Assembly (NCBI GenBank): GCA_020425605.1
Contig: JAGQRH010000014.1
Location: 1 to 64,000 of the forward strand
From: Planctomycetota bacterium
GTDB lineage: Bacteria; Planctomycetota; UBA8742; UBA2392
DNA: 64,000 nucleotides
Direction: 5' to 3'
Positions 1-9,005 of this stretch are shown in pieces (position 1 is the stretch's first letter; each line of letters begins with the position of its first letter). The translations under genes were made by a program, and so were the position numbers. A model generated the notes under the pieces. It did no database searches. It saw only the letters and a program-made list of their open reading frames with translations, and was not told the origin of the DNA.

Positions 1-241
1 CCTTCTCGGCCTCTGACTTCTCGACCGTTTCTGCGTCGACCTCGCGGGCCTTGTTTTCGAGCTTCTTGGGTTCGGGCTCATCCATGTCGTGCTGGATGTC
101 TTTCACGCCCTTCTTGAACTCAGTCACGCTCTTGCCCAGGCTGCGGGCGATCGATGGCAGACGGCTTCCGAACAACAGGATACCGACGGCGACGATGCCG
201 ACGATTTCCCAAGTCCCTAGATTGATGAATGCAAGTTCCAT
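1..241 (-). CDS. tatA: Sec-independent protein translocase subunit TatA/TatE-like (3' end beyond window)
   Basis: The reading frame starts at the ATG at 241 and runs off the left edge, so the C-terminus is missing. The protein opens with a short N-terminal membrane helix (residues about 5-22, WEIVGIVAVGILLFG). The phenylalanine-glycine hinge (FGSRLPSIARSLG) and an amphipathic lysine-rich helix follow, which is the full TatA/B/E signature. TatA oligomers form the passage for folded twin-arginine substrates in the inner membrane. The visible tail is acidic and lysine-rich, as is usual. It is divergent from the next gene. TatB cannot be fully excluded, but the short hinge segment fits TatA better. 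Confidence 0.88.
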   Translation of the reverse strand, partial: MELAFINLGTWEIVGIVAVGILLFGSRLPSIARSLGKSVTEFKKGVKDIQHDMDEPEPKKLENKAREVDAETVEKSEAEK

Positions 242-291
242 GGTTTTATCTCCGGGCGTAGCAGCTATTTAACGCGCCGGTGGTCAAAAGG

Positions 292-321
292 TTACGCACG
301 TCTCTTGATTCAGCGTACAAT
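292..321 (+). promoter_or_regulatory. Possible sigma70-type promoter
   Basis: TTACGC at 292-297, an 18-nt spacer and TACAAT at 316-321 lie upstream of the zinc-ribbon gene whose ATG is at 362. The -10 box is good and the -35 box is weak. Confidence 0.35.
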
Positions 322-361
322 AGGCCTCCTGATTGACAAGCAACGGCGTGCGGAAAGGACC

Positions 362-1297
362 ATGCAACCCGGACAGACAAGCACATTCACATGCAGGGCT
401 TGCGGCTACTCGTTCGCGGCGGCACACGCTGCCATCGCAAACCAGCCCACGTGCCCCAAGTGCCGCACTTTCGGACAACTCGTAGACGCCAGCGGAAACC
501 CTGTTGGTGGTCGCCAGAACGTCGTGCGTGTGCCGGCCGGTGCCGCACCCTATGCCGCGCGCGGCGGTCCCGTGAGCTACGGCGACGCCGAACAGAATGA
601 CTACGTCGAAGTCGCAGCCGACGTCACGTATGGCAAGCGCACCAACAGCAAGGCGATCATCAATACTGTCATCCTGCTTGGTCTCGGCCTCGGGATTGTG
701 CTGACGCTGTATTTCATTGTTACAAGCCTGAAAGAAGACCGCGCCGAGCAGCAGAAGCAGGAAAAGGAAGTCGTCCTCGACGCCAAGGATTTTGAGCGCG
801 CCATCGATGAATCGGTCGCCAAGGTTCGCAATATGCTTGCGGCACTGCCGGATGCCGAAGTTCAGGAAACGACAAATTTCGAAGAGGCCATCAGCGCGAT
901 TCGCGCCGGCGGCGGTGTTTCACCGGGCTGGGAGGCTCCCCCGAAGCCGGGCTCGCCGTTCCGCAGTCACGGCTTTGCCGTCAAGATGGTAGTGGCGGAC
1001 CGCAACAATCCCGGCAAGACGCACCTGGTGCAAGGCTTCATCATGCTGCTCTACTACAAGACATCCGAAGAGGTCGAGCGCGCGAAGTCGGAAATCGATC
1101 GCTACCTCGCCGGGGATACGCGTAACTACGGCAGTTTCTCGAACCCGTCGATGTGGTACGCCGCGTACATGGGCGTGGACTTCAAGGGCGAATTGCACTC
1201 AACCCTTGGTCGCTCGATGAGTGCCGGTGCACCGGCCAGCTACAAGCAGTTCACGGACCGCATGGGGTCAACCATGCGTGACTCGCTCAAGGATTAG
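362..1297 (+). CDS. Zinc-ribbon single-pass membrane protein of unknown function
   Basis: The ATG at 362 is chosen over an in-frame TTG at 305 because GGAAAGGA sits just before it. The 311-residue product opens with a treble-clef zinc ribbon: two CxxC pairs (CRAC and CPKC) about 20 residues apart. A low-complexity linker follows, then one membrane helix near residues 102-123 (ILLGLGLGIVLTLYFIV). A charged segment and an extracytoplasmic domain of about 180 residues with no family I recognise complete it. A cytoplasmic zinc ribbon plus one membrane span also occurs in the protein at 41337-42431, suggesting a lineage-specific architecture. Function is not inferred. Confidence 0.75.
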   Translation: MQPGQTSTFTCRACGYSFAAAHAAIANQPTCPKCRTFGQLVDASGNPVGGRQNVVRVPAGAAPYAARGGPVSYGDAEQNDYVEVAADVTYGKRTNSKAIINTVILLGLGLGIVLTLYFIVTSLKEDRAEQQKQEKEVVLDAKDFERAIDESVAKVRNMLAALPDAEVQETTNFEEAISAIRAGGGVSPGWEAPPKPGSPFRSHGFAVKMVVADRNNPGKTHLVQGFIMLLYYKTSEEVERAKSEIDRYLAGDTRNYGSFSNPSMWYAAYMGVDFKGELHSTLGRSMSAGAPASYKQFTDRMGSTMRDSLKD

Positions 1298-1393
1298 CCT
1301 GAATTTGCGTGCCCACCCGCTCCAACTGGCACATTGTGCGCTGCATTCTCGCGGCTGGATCGTATCCCCTGAAGTCGGCGCTGGAGTCCAGAC

Positions 1394-4327
1394 TTGAAGC
1401 ACTTCTTGGCAGCATTCGGCCTATTGGCGGTGATTGGTTTCCTTGCCGTGACGCCGGCCGTTACCGCACAGGACACCGAGCCCGATGCCACGGCGCGGCA
1501 GGTGAAGGAATTCGTAGCGCGCTCCGAGCGCCTGCGGGAGTTCGGCTACCCGCTGCTTGCACGCGAGCAGCTCGACAATGGCAAGAAGCTCGATCCCACT
1601 TCCAAGCCTCTTCTGCTTGAGTATCTGCGGCTCTTCACACGCTCCCAGGCTGGGCGCGATGAAACGTTGCCGTATGTGAAGTCGTTGCTTCAGCTGTATC
1701 CCAATGACTACGACACGTGCCTTGAGATCGCCTGGTGGCTGTTCCAGACCTACGACACGCCGCTTCCGCCTGTGCTCAAGGATGATGACGATACCGCCCT
1801 GAAGTTTGCAATCGGGCGCCTCAACGACGAAATGGTCGTTTATCGTGAACTCGCGCGGTACATAGCAAAGCCGGAAGGTGACCTCCCGAAGTCTGCGACC
1901 GGGCGACCTGCGCTGCCGCTGGCGTTTCTCGCGCGCTGCGCCAAGTCCGCGCCGGACACGGCCGAAGTTGCCTATCTTGCGGCTCGCGACCTGGACATCC
2001 GCGCCAAGGACTTCCATCGCTGGTCACGCACTGATGACCGATTGAAAAAGCCCTTCGGAGACGCGGCCCAGGAGCTGTACGGGCTTGCGCTGCCGTTCTA
2101 TCGCGCTGCCGCCAAGTCCGACATGTACCACGTCACGTCGACGGTCGAGCTGGCCAGCCTGCTCTACCACATGCACGACTACCCGGAGGCCATCAAGGCG
2201 GTTGTCGCCGCTGAGCAGGAGGCGCCGGGCAATCTTGATGTTGCGGAAGTCCGCCTCGGGATTGCCGAGGACATGAACGACCCCGAGCTGCTCGTCGACG
2301 CGCTCAAGAAGATGGACGAACTTTACGGGGACTCATCCAGCCGCCTCGACGTGCTGGTGGCTGAGCGCATACGTGACAACAAGTGGAGCATGGCCAACTG
2401 GTTCGCGTACCGCGAGCTGTTCACGATGAACACGACCGAGCGCGCCTCGGCCATCAAGGCGCTGTTGCAGGCGAAGCCGGACTTCTACGAGATCTACTAC
2501 GTCGACGCACGCAACGCATTCTCACTCACGAATGACGACAACCTTCCCGAAGAGAAGCGGCTCACCCCCGAGGAGAAACAGAATCTCTATCGCGTGACGC
2601 TTGCGGCGCTCCTGAAGTGCAAAGACCTCTACGACGTGTTTCCGGACTGGAGCGCGTTGTGTGCCACGGCACAGTGGCAGTTGGGGCACTGGGAAGAAGC
2701 AGCGGGTGCCTATGAGCAGGTTGCAAAGCTGGACCCCAGTGACACCGAGGCCCTGAAACATGCGCAAGCGGCGCGCGACATCGGCGCGGGCAAGTACACG
2801 GCCGTCGACTATGAAGTGTATCGCCTGCAGCTCGGCTATGGCGACCTGAAAGACAAGCGCGCCGCGCTGCGTGTGGTAGTTACGCGTTCGCCGAAATTCT
2901 TTGCCGCACATCTGCTGCTGGGCAAGGTTGCGTTCATGCTCGGTGACTTCGAGACCGCCTACGGCGCATACCTCGCCGGTCACAAGCTGGAGCCGGAGAA
3001 CCTCGAGTGCGCAGATGGCGTTGCACGCGCCGCCATGCGAACCGAGCGCTATGAAGACTCGCTGCGGTACTTCCAGGAAACCAACAAGCTGGAGAAGAAC
3101 TACCAGGGCGATCTGCGCTGGGAGGGTCTGGTTGCCTGGGTTGCGGCCGGCAAGGCAGATCGTCACCGCGCATTCAAGCTGTGGCTGGAGGCATCGGCAG
3201 GCTCCATCGACGCCAGCGCACGCCGCAAGCTGCTTGAGGAGGCGTTGAACTTCGACCCGGACTTCGCCGAGGCGCTGGTCGACCTCGCGGGCATCAACCG
3301 GGTCAGCAATCCCAAGATCGCAGAGAACTACCTGATCCGTGCACTTTCGACTGCACGGGATGACGACACGCGCGCGGCGGCACACCGCGAATATGGCCGG
3401 CTGAAGCTTTCGACAAACCAGCCGGGCGAGGCGATCACACATTTCGAATCCGCCTACCAGACTCTGAAGGCGGACGGCACAGACTTGCTGCTGATCGCAT
3501 TGTGCTGGCGCGACCTGGACAAACAGGCCGAGGCCGACGCAGCGCTACGCAAGCTGTTTGCCGAGATTCCGAATACATCGCTGCTGCGCCCGAAGTACAG
3601 CGACGTGTTGCAGCTCGACCTCGCGGCTGTGAAGGCCGAGGGGCCCCGCGCGCTCAGCCCCGCCTACGACGTCGGTGACGTGCTTGCGTTTCATGTTCGC
3701 ATTGAAGTCGAAGGCAAGGGCGGCGCACAGATCACGAAAGAGCTGTCACTCGAATACGACATGCGGCTAGAAGTGCTTGAAAAACCGATGCAGAACGGCG
3801 TCTGGCGGCTGAAGTTGGGCTTTGAGAACGTGCCGGATGAATTCGCGCAGATGACCAGGATCGACACTGAGCTCAAGATCAGCCCATGGTTTGGGCTGCT
3901 CGCCGAGCCCGAACTCGGGGATCAGGACCAGGTGGCAAACCCGGCGATTCAGGCTGTGACCGAAGGACTCACGGCCGGTCTGGGCGATGCGCTGGTTGCG
4001 CCACCCTATCTATGGACGAACTCGCTAACGGCCGGACCGCCGCACTTTGGCGGTGACGCGGTGGAAGGCAGCTGCCTGCAGGAATCGCTCGGGGACAGCT
4101 TCACGATCATGCGACGCGGCCTTGCGGGGCGGCAGCTTGGCCGGGGCCAGGATGATCCCAACGATGACCACCACAACTTCAGTCGCGCCCTCGAGGCGCG
4201 TGTGAGCTGTGGGGGCGGCAAGCGTGCATTGCGCGAGGTCGAGTTCCAGATCCTGATCAAGCAGCTGACCGACGAGAAGGACGACGTGAAGTTCTCGCGG
4301 CTGTATTGCAAGATCAGCGCGAAGTAG
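1394..4327 (+). CDS. Large secreted TPR-repeat protein
   Basis: Start is a TTG at 1394, which gives a clean signal peptide (KHFLAAFGLLAVIGFLAV, cleavage near TAQD). No ATG gives a better N-terminus. The 977-residue product is mostly alpha-helical with TPR-like units. Recognisable pairs include a segment near residues 430-470 (WQLGHWEEAAGAYEQVAKL) and others near 500-560 and 640-740. The last 250 residues look beta-rich and differ from the repeats. It is probably a periplasmic or surface scaffold. The large secreted protein at 23912-27307 has a similar layout. No partner or enzymatic function can be assigned. Confidence 0.75.
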   Translation: MKHFLAAFGLLAVIGFLAVTPAVTAQDTEPDATARQVKEFVARSERLREFGYPLLAREQLDNGKKLDPTSKPLLLEYLRLFTRSQAGRDETLPYVKSLLQLYPNDYDTCLEIAWWLFQTYDTPLPPVLKDDDDTALKFAIGRLNDEMVVYRELARYIAKPEGDLPKSATGRPALPLAFLARCAKSAPDTAEVAYLAARDLDIRAKDFHRWSRTDDRLKKPFGDAAQELYGLALPFYRAAAKSDMYHVTSTVELASLLYHMHDYPEAIKAVVAAEQEAPGNLDVAEVRLGIAEDMNDPELLVDALKKMDELYGDSSSRLDVLVAERIRDNKWSMANWFAYRELFTMNTTERASAIKALLQAKPDFYEIYYVDARNAFSLTNDDNLPEEKRLTPEEKQNLYRVTLAALLKCKDLYDVFPDWSALCATAQWQLGHWEEAAGAYEQVAKLDPSDTEALKHAQAARDIGAGKYTAVDYEVYRLQLGYGDLKDKRAALRVVVTRSPKFFAAHLLLGKVAFMLGDFETAYGAYLAGHKLEPENLECADGVARAAMRTERYEDSLRYFQETNKLEKNYQGDLRWEGLVAWVAAGKADRHRAFKLWLEASAGSIDASARRKLLEEALNFDPDFAEALVDLAGINRVSNPKIAENYLIRALSTARDDDTRAAAHREYGRLKLSTNQPGEAITHFESAYQTLKADGTDLLLIALCWRDLDKQAEADAALRKLFAEIPNTSLLRPKYSDVLQLDLAAVKAEGPRALSPAYDVGDVLAFHVRIEVEGKGGAQITKELSLEYDMRLEVLEKPMQNGVWRLKLGFENVPDEFAQMTRIDTELKISPWFGLLAEPELGDQDQVANPAIQAVTEGLTAGLGDALVAPPYLWTNSLTAGPPHFGGDAVEGSCLQESLGDSFTIMRRGLAGRQLGRGQDDPNDDHHNFSRALEARVSCGGGKRALREVEFQILIKQLTDEKDDVKFSRLYCKISAK

Positions 4328-4347
4328 CCGCCCCGTCATCGCCCGCG

Positions 4348-4375
4348 TTGCCCTCTGCACGGCGCAAGCTAGATT
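4348..4375 (+). promoter_or_regulatory. Promoter predicted to give a leaderless ubiD mRNA
   Basis: TTGCCC (4348-4353), a 16-nt spacer and TAGATT (4370-4375) precede the ATG at 4382 by exactly 6 nt. Transcription would start at or next to the start codon. No Shine-Dalgarno sequence is present. Six other genes in the window share this spacing. Confidence 0.55.
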
Positions 4376-4381
4376 CCGGCC

Positions 4382-6325
4382 ATGCCTTTCGATGACCTCG
4401 AGTCATTCATTTCCGCACTTCGTGAAGCCGGCGAACTGGTTGAGTTTCGCGAGCCGGTGCTCGTGGATCAGGAAATTGCCTGTGCCGCCGACCGCGTCAG
4501 CAAACTCGCCGGTGGGGGAAAGGCGCTGTTGTTCCATCGCCCGATGGGACTCGACGGCCGGGAGCATCGCGCGCCGGTACTGATCAACGCGCTCGGCAGT
4601 GAGAAACGTATCGCGATGGTCTGCGGAGTGAGCGACTTCGAGGGGCTGAACAAGCGCTTGTCCGCGCTGCTGGAGACATTGCAGGCGCCCCGTCGCACGC
4701 TGATCGAGAAGTTCGAAGTTCTGCCGACCCTGAAAGAGCTGTCGGGTTTCTTTCCCAAGTACGTCAAGAAAGGCCCGTGCCAGCAGGTGGTGAAGACCGG
4801 CGACGCGATCGATCTTGACGAGATACCGATCCTCAAGACCTGGCCCGACGACGGGGGACCGTTCGTTACGTTGCCGCTGGTGTTCACCGAGTCACCAACG
4901 GACGGCAAGCGCAACTGCGGCATGTATCGTATCCAGCAGTACGACAGGCGCACCACCGGCTTTCACGTCCACACGCACCACACCGCGGCTGAGCACATGC
5001 GGCAGGCCCTGGCAAAAGGTGAAAAGAAACTGCCGGCGGCGATCGCAATCGGCGGCGCGCCGGCGATCACGTTCAGTGCTGTGGTGCCTCTGCCTCCGGG
5101 GCTCGATGAGATGATCATCGCCGGTTTCCTGCAAGGCAAGCCGGTCAAGATGGTCCCCTGCAAGACTGTACCGCTGCACGTGCCGGCCAATTCAGACTAC
5201 GTGATCGAGGGCTGGATCCACATTGACGAGTTGCGCCGAGAGGGCCCGTTCGGCGACCACACGGGCTTCTACAGCCTTGCTGACGACTACCCGGTGTTCC
5301 ACGTCAGCGCGATCACGCACCGACGCCAGCCGACCTACATGGCTACGGTCGTGGGTCCGCCGCCTCAGGAAGACGCGTGGATGACCCGCGCGATCGAGCG
5401 GCTCTTCCTGCCGCTGATGAAACAGACCATTTCCGAAGTGATCGACTACCGCCTGCCGTTCGCCGGTGTCGCGCACAACCTCATGCTCGTGAAGATCCGC
5501 AAGTCCTACCCAGGGCAGGCACGCAAGGTTGCGCATGCTGTGTGGGGGCTGGGCCAGGCGGCCTTCACCAAGGTGATCGTTGTAATCGACGAAAGCGGCC
5601 CGGATATCACCGACGAGGCCGCAGTCGCTCGCTATGTGCTGGCGCGGCTGGATGCGCGCAGCAGCTTCGAGTTCGTGCTGGGCCCGACGGAGACGCTCGA
5701 CCACGCCACGCGTGCGCTGCATTTCGGCAGCAAAGTATGCATCGACGCGACGAGGCCGATGCCCGGTGAGCCGGGCACAGCAGGGGAGGGCAGCGGTATC
5801 ACCGGCATCGGGGCGGCGACGGATGCGCGCGAGTCCGGGCGCGCCGGGCGGTTCCCCGCGCCGGAAAGGCCTCCAGCCAGACTGGAGATCGAGGCTGCAC
5901 GCAGCTGGATGGCCGGCGATAATGTGTTCGTCATCGAGATTGAAAAGACACGCGGCCACCAGGCGCGGGAGATTGCGAACGAGCTGTTCAGCAGGGCCGG
6001 CGATGCGCCGCTGCCGCTCATCATCATCCTGCCGGCGGGCTTGATCCCCCAGAGTGACATGCAGGCGCTGTGCTGGGCGGCATTGGCAAACATCGATCCT
6101 GAGCGCGACATCATCTTCGACGAGGAACTCGTCGAAGACCACGGCCGCAAGCGGCTCGTCAGGCATCCGCACCACATTGCCATCGACGCTACAAAGAAGG
6201 ACGGCCGCGACGGCTTCAAGCGCGACTGGCCTGAAATGCAGCTTCACAGCCCTGAAGTGTTGAAGCGCGTGAAAGAATTGCTGGCGTCCAGGGGTATTCA
6301 GATGCCGACCGATTTCTTGCCATGA
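4382..6325 (+). CDS. UbiD-family decarboxylase, probably menaquinone pathway
   Basis: The 647-residue protein carries UbiD hallmarks: NCGMYRIQQYD in the N-terminal half, and the REGPFGDHTGFY motif with conserved acidic residues near residue 285. The block ATVVGPPPQEDAW and the segment GQARKVAHAVWGLGQ complete the signature. UbiD enzymes use prenylated FMN made by a UbiX partner, which is not in this window. Because mqnA and mqnC lie at 19.5-21.5 kb, the likely role is decarboxylation of a naphthoate intermediate in futalosine-type menaquinone synthesis; this is inference. A Gly/Ala/Arg-rich stretch near residues 465-500 looks like a linker, and the protein is longer than E. coli UbiD (about 500). 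Its TGA stop lies inside the downstream terminator stem. Confidence 0.88.
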   Translation: MPFDDLESFISALREAGELVEFREPVLVDQEIACAADRVSKLAGGGKALLFHRPMGLDGREHRAPVLINALGSEKRIAMVCGVSDFEGLNKRLSALLETLQAPRRTLIEKFEVLPTLKELSGFFPKYVKKGPCQQVVKTGDAIDLDEIPILKTWPDDGGPFVTLPLVFTESPTDGKRNCGMYRIQQYDRRTTGFHVHTHHTAAEHMRQALAKGEKKLPAAIAIGGAPAITFSAVVPLPPGLDEMIIAGFLQGKPVKMVPCKTVPLHVPANSDYVIEGWIHIDELRREGPFGDHTGFYSLADDYPVFHVSAITHRRQPTYMATVVGPPPQEDAWMTRAIERLFLPLMKQTISEVIDYRLPFAGVAHNLMLVKIRKSYPGQARKVAHAVWGLGQAAFTKVIVVIDESGPDITDEAAVARYVLARLDARSSFEFVLGPTETLDHATRALHFGSKVCIDATRPMPGEPGTAGEGSGITGIGAATDARESGRAGRFPAPERPPARLEIEAARSWMAGDNVFVIEIEKTRGHQAREIANELFSRAGDAPLPLIIILPAGLIPQSDMQALCWAALANIDPERDIIFDEELVEDHGRKRLVRHPHHIAIDATKKDGRDGFKRDWPEMQLHSPEVLKRVKELLASRGIQMPTDFLP

Positions 6326-6358
6326 AAAAGCCCGCGGCGTCGGCCACGGGCTTTTTCA
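6323..6358. terminator. Bidirectional terminator between convergent ubiD and htrA-like genes
   Basis: Twelve-base perfect arms (TGAAAAAGCCCG and CGGGCTTTTTCA) flank a 12-base loop, giving A-tract/T-tract symmetry. The first three bases of the left arm are the ubiD stop codon. It can serve ubiD on the plus strand and the protease operon on the minus strand. Confidence 0.85.
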
Positions 6359-6386
6359 TGGATAACTGCTGACTGAAGTTCCCGGG

Positions 6387-7748
6387 CTACTTGGCCTTGG
6401 CGGTCTTCACGGTTGCCGTCTGTTCTTCGCCGTTGTGCAGCCAGGTGATGGTCACTTCCGTGCCCGGCTCAGTGGCGATCAGGACATCGTGCAGGTCGAC
6501 AAAGTACTGGATGTGTCGGCCATTCAGCTTGATCAGGATGTCGCCTTCCTCAATGCCCGAGTCAGTAAGCGGGCTGCCGGACTTGATGCCGGTGATCTTG
6601 TAGCCGCCAACTTTGCGGTCGCTGTTGTACTCACCCTTGAAGCCCAGGCTGCTCTTCATCGGAGGCAGCTTGAACGGGTCACCGAACATCGACTGCATGC
6701 CACCGCCGCCCTTGCGCGCCTCGTCGTCTGGACGAGGCACTGTGCCGAACTGGCCGCTCTCGGTGGGAACGCTGTTCACGGCCGTGAGGTCGAGAACCTT
6801 GTCGCCACGCTTGACGGTAAATTTGAAGCTGGAGCCGCGGGGCTTGGTCTGGGTGATGCCGATGCAGCGGTAGCTGTTGAACGCGGGCTTGTCGTCCACG
6901 GCGGTGATGATATCGCCGGGCTCAAAGCCTGCGTCGCCTGCGTCGCTGTCGGAGTCCACGCCGCGGACGACTGCGCCGTTCTGGCTGCTCATATCGAGCG
7001 TAAGCCCGCCGACGAGGCCGTGGCGAACCACGTACGCGCCGCCGGACTGAGCCTTGAGCGCTGACATGAAGTTCTTGATCTGGTTGGCCGGGATCGCAAA
7101 GCCTGCGCCCGTGTTGTAGCGCTTGCCGTGGCTGGCGATGTTGCGGCCGTTGATGCCGATCATCTCGCCATTGATGTTGAAGCTGGGGCCGCCGGAGTTG
7201 CCGGGGTTGATCGCGGTGTCGATTTCGATCGTGTCCGCATAGCCGCCCTGGAAGCGGTGTACGGCCGTGATGGTGCCGAAGGTGACCGTCGGCTCGCTGC
7301 CGTTGCCGTTGAGCAGGAACGGGTTGCCAATGGAAAGGCACAAGTCGCCAATCTCAAGCGTGTCGCTGTCGGCGAGTGGAACAAACGGGACCTTTTCGCC
7401 CTCTTCAAGGCGCAGCTTGCCGAGCACGATATCGCCGCGCGGGTCCGCGCCGACGGCATCGGCCGTAAACTTGCGGCTGTTGCCGGCCATCTTGGCCGCC
7501 ATCTTCGCCGGGGCCGCGGCCTCGTTGAAGACGTGGTGATTCGTAAGGAAGTAGCCGTCTTCGCTGATGCACACGCCGCTGCCGCCGCCGAGCATCACAA
7601 ACGCGGGATAGACCTGCGCCGTCAGGGCGATCACTTCGGCGTCGCGCTTGGCGACGGTGTCATTCGGCTTCGGGGCCGTGTTGTCGGCGTGGCTGATTGC
7701 GCCACCGAGCATCAGGCTGACCGCCACCGCTGCAATGATCTTGTTCAT
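6387..7748 (-). CDS. HtrA/DegP-like periplasmic serine protease with two PDZ domains (catalytic)
   Basis: The 453-residue product has a signal peptide (residues 1-21, ending ISHA), a trypsin-like domain and two PDZ domains (about 245-330 and 365-450). The whole S1C triad is present: His in LTNHHVF, Asp in DPRGDIVLGKL and Ser in NPGNSGGPSF. HtrA proteases degrade or refold damaged envelope proteins, with PDZ domains binding exposed C-termini. It is the last of three tandem HtrA-like genes transcribed leftwards (gaps of 45 and 66 nt) and the only one with an intact triad. It may be the catalytic subunit of a mixed assembly. Confidence 0.9.
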   Translation of the reverse strand: MNKIIAAVAVSLMLGGAISHADNTAPKPNDTVAKRDAEVIALTAQVYPAFVMLGGGSGVCISEDGYFLTNHHVFNEAAAPAKMAAKMAGNSRKFTADAVGADPRGDIVLGKLRLEEGEKVPFVPLADSDTLEIGDLCLSIGNPFLLNGNGSEPTVTFGTITAVHRFQGGYADTIEIDTAINPGNSGGPSFNINGEMIGINGRNIASHGKRYNTGAGFAIPANQIKNFMSALKAQSGGAYVVRHGLVGGLTLDMSSQNGAVVRGVDSDSDAGDAGFEPGDIITAVDDKPAFNSYRCIGITQTKPRGSSFKFTVKRGDKVLDLTAVNSVPTESGQFGTVPRPDDEARKGGGGMQSMFGDPFKLPPMKSSLGFKGEYNSDRKVGGYKITGIKSGSPLTDSGIEEGDILIKLNGRHIQYFVDLHDVLIATEPGTEVTITWLHNGEEQTATVKTAKAK

Positions 7749-7814
7749 GTTCGTTTCCTGTTTGCGGGCAGGGGATGCCTGCCCGGACTATTCAATTCAC
7801 CGGTTCGCTGTCAG

Positions 7815-8960
7815 TTACGGCCTTGGCCCGAGGGTGACTTCCACTTCCGATTCCTTCTCACCGCGAAGGATTTTCACCTTGAGCGTATCGCCGACCTTGG
7901 CCTCGCTGATGACCTTCAACAGGTCCTCAAGCTCGTTCATGTCCTTGCCTTCGACTTGGAGGATCACGTCGCCAGTGCGGATGCCGGCCTTTTCCGCGCC
8001 GCTGCCCTGGACTACGTTGCCGATCTCAAGGCCCGGCTTGTCCGGCCACTTCTTCTGCGCGCCAACGCCCATGAACGGCGCAGGCGGACGGCTGATGAAC
8101 TTGCCATCCTTCATCGCTTCGTACGCTTCCTTCACTTCATCGATGTAGGCGGCGTAGCTTACGCCGCTGGCCTGCCCGAAGGTCTGGTGGTTGTGCAGCG
8201 TGACCATGCCGACCAGCTGGCCGGTAAGGTTCACGACCGGCGCGCCCAGCGTGCTGTTACCGATGCGGGCATCAAGCTGGAATGCCAGGCCGTTCTCGCG
8301 CTCGAGTGCGCTGACTACGCCGTCGTTCACGAGTGTGCCAAGCGGGTTCTGGCCGCGGCCGACGACAATCACGCCCTCGCCGTGCTTCAGCTCAATGCGC
8401 TTGGCAGGGAACTTGAAGACCGTGAGCGTCGGGCAGGTCTCGTTGATTACACAATCGAGCTCAAGCAGTGCGAGGTCGATCTGCTGGTGACGCCCGACTA
8501 CGCGTGCCGGCCAACGCTCGCCGTTTGGCAGCGTGACGGTGATGGCTTGCACCGCATCGCTGGGGCCGTCTTCGGCGAAGTCGCCGAGGCAGCGATCCGA
8601 GATCAGGATGTGGTTGGGTCCGACCACGAGGCCCGAAAAGGGCCCAATGTCGTAGCGGAAGAACGGGTCGCTGAGGTCAGGCCCGCCCATGCCCGGAATC
8701 GGCAGGCTGGGTGTGCCGCCGCCGACGTCTTCACGGTCGTAGTCAATCTCGACCGAGACAGTGTGCTGCGACACAAACTTGGCCATCGCAATACGGTGGC
8801 TCTCGAGGTCCTTGTGGTACTTCATGGACGGCACTTTGACGTAGGTCGTCGCAGCCGTTTCCTTTTCGGTCTTCTCAGCCTTCTTGCCCGTGTCCTGGGC
8901 CGCGTTGATCGCGACGCCGAGACCGAGGATGAGGGCGAGTGCCAGTGTTAGCTTCTTCAT
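7815..8960 (-). CDS. HtrA-like protein with degenerate active site (probable pseudoprotease) and one PDZ domain
   Basis: The 381-residue product has a signal peptide (MKKLTLALALILGLGVAINA), a trypsin-fold domain and a C-terminal PDZ domain (about 285-375, GAEKAGIRTGDVILQVEGKD). By position against the first gene, the histidine motif reads ILISDRCL (His to Arg) and the serine motif reads NSTLGAPVVN (Ser to Leu). The Asp motif IDLALLELD is kept. This alignment was done by eye. Protease activity is unlikely. A regulatory, chaperone-like or peptide-binding role next to the active paralogue is more plausible. Confidence 0.85.
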   Translation of the reverse strand: MKKLTLALALILGLGVAINAAQDTGKKAEKTEKETAATTYVKVPSMKYHKDLESHRIAMAKFVSQHTVSVEIDYDREDVGGGTPSLPIPGMGGPDLSDPFFRYDIGPFSGLVVGPNHILISDRCLGDFAEDGPSDAVQAITVTLPNGERWPARVVGRHQQIDLALLELDCVINETCPTLTVFKFPAKRIELKHGEGVIVVGRGQNPLGTLVNDGVVSALERENGLAFQLDARIGNSTLGAPVVNLTGQLVGMVTLHNHQTFGQASGVSYAAYIDEVKEAYEAMKDGKFISRPPAPFMGVGAQKKWPDKPGLEIGNVVQGSGAEKAGIRTGDVILQVEGKDMNELEDLLKVISEAKVGDTLKVKILRGEKESEVEVTLGPRP

Positions 8961-9005
8961 GAGTGTTTCCTTTGCGAGCGGCTTCTGTCGCCGCGCAGTT
9001 TTCGT

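Noticed and set aside
7128..8951. 607-codon open frame on the plus strand across the HtrA-like genes
   Set aside because: Composition is Arg/Ala/Val/Asp-rich antisense noise; the minus strand holds clear signal peptides, triads and PDZ domains.
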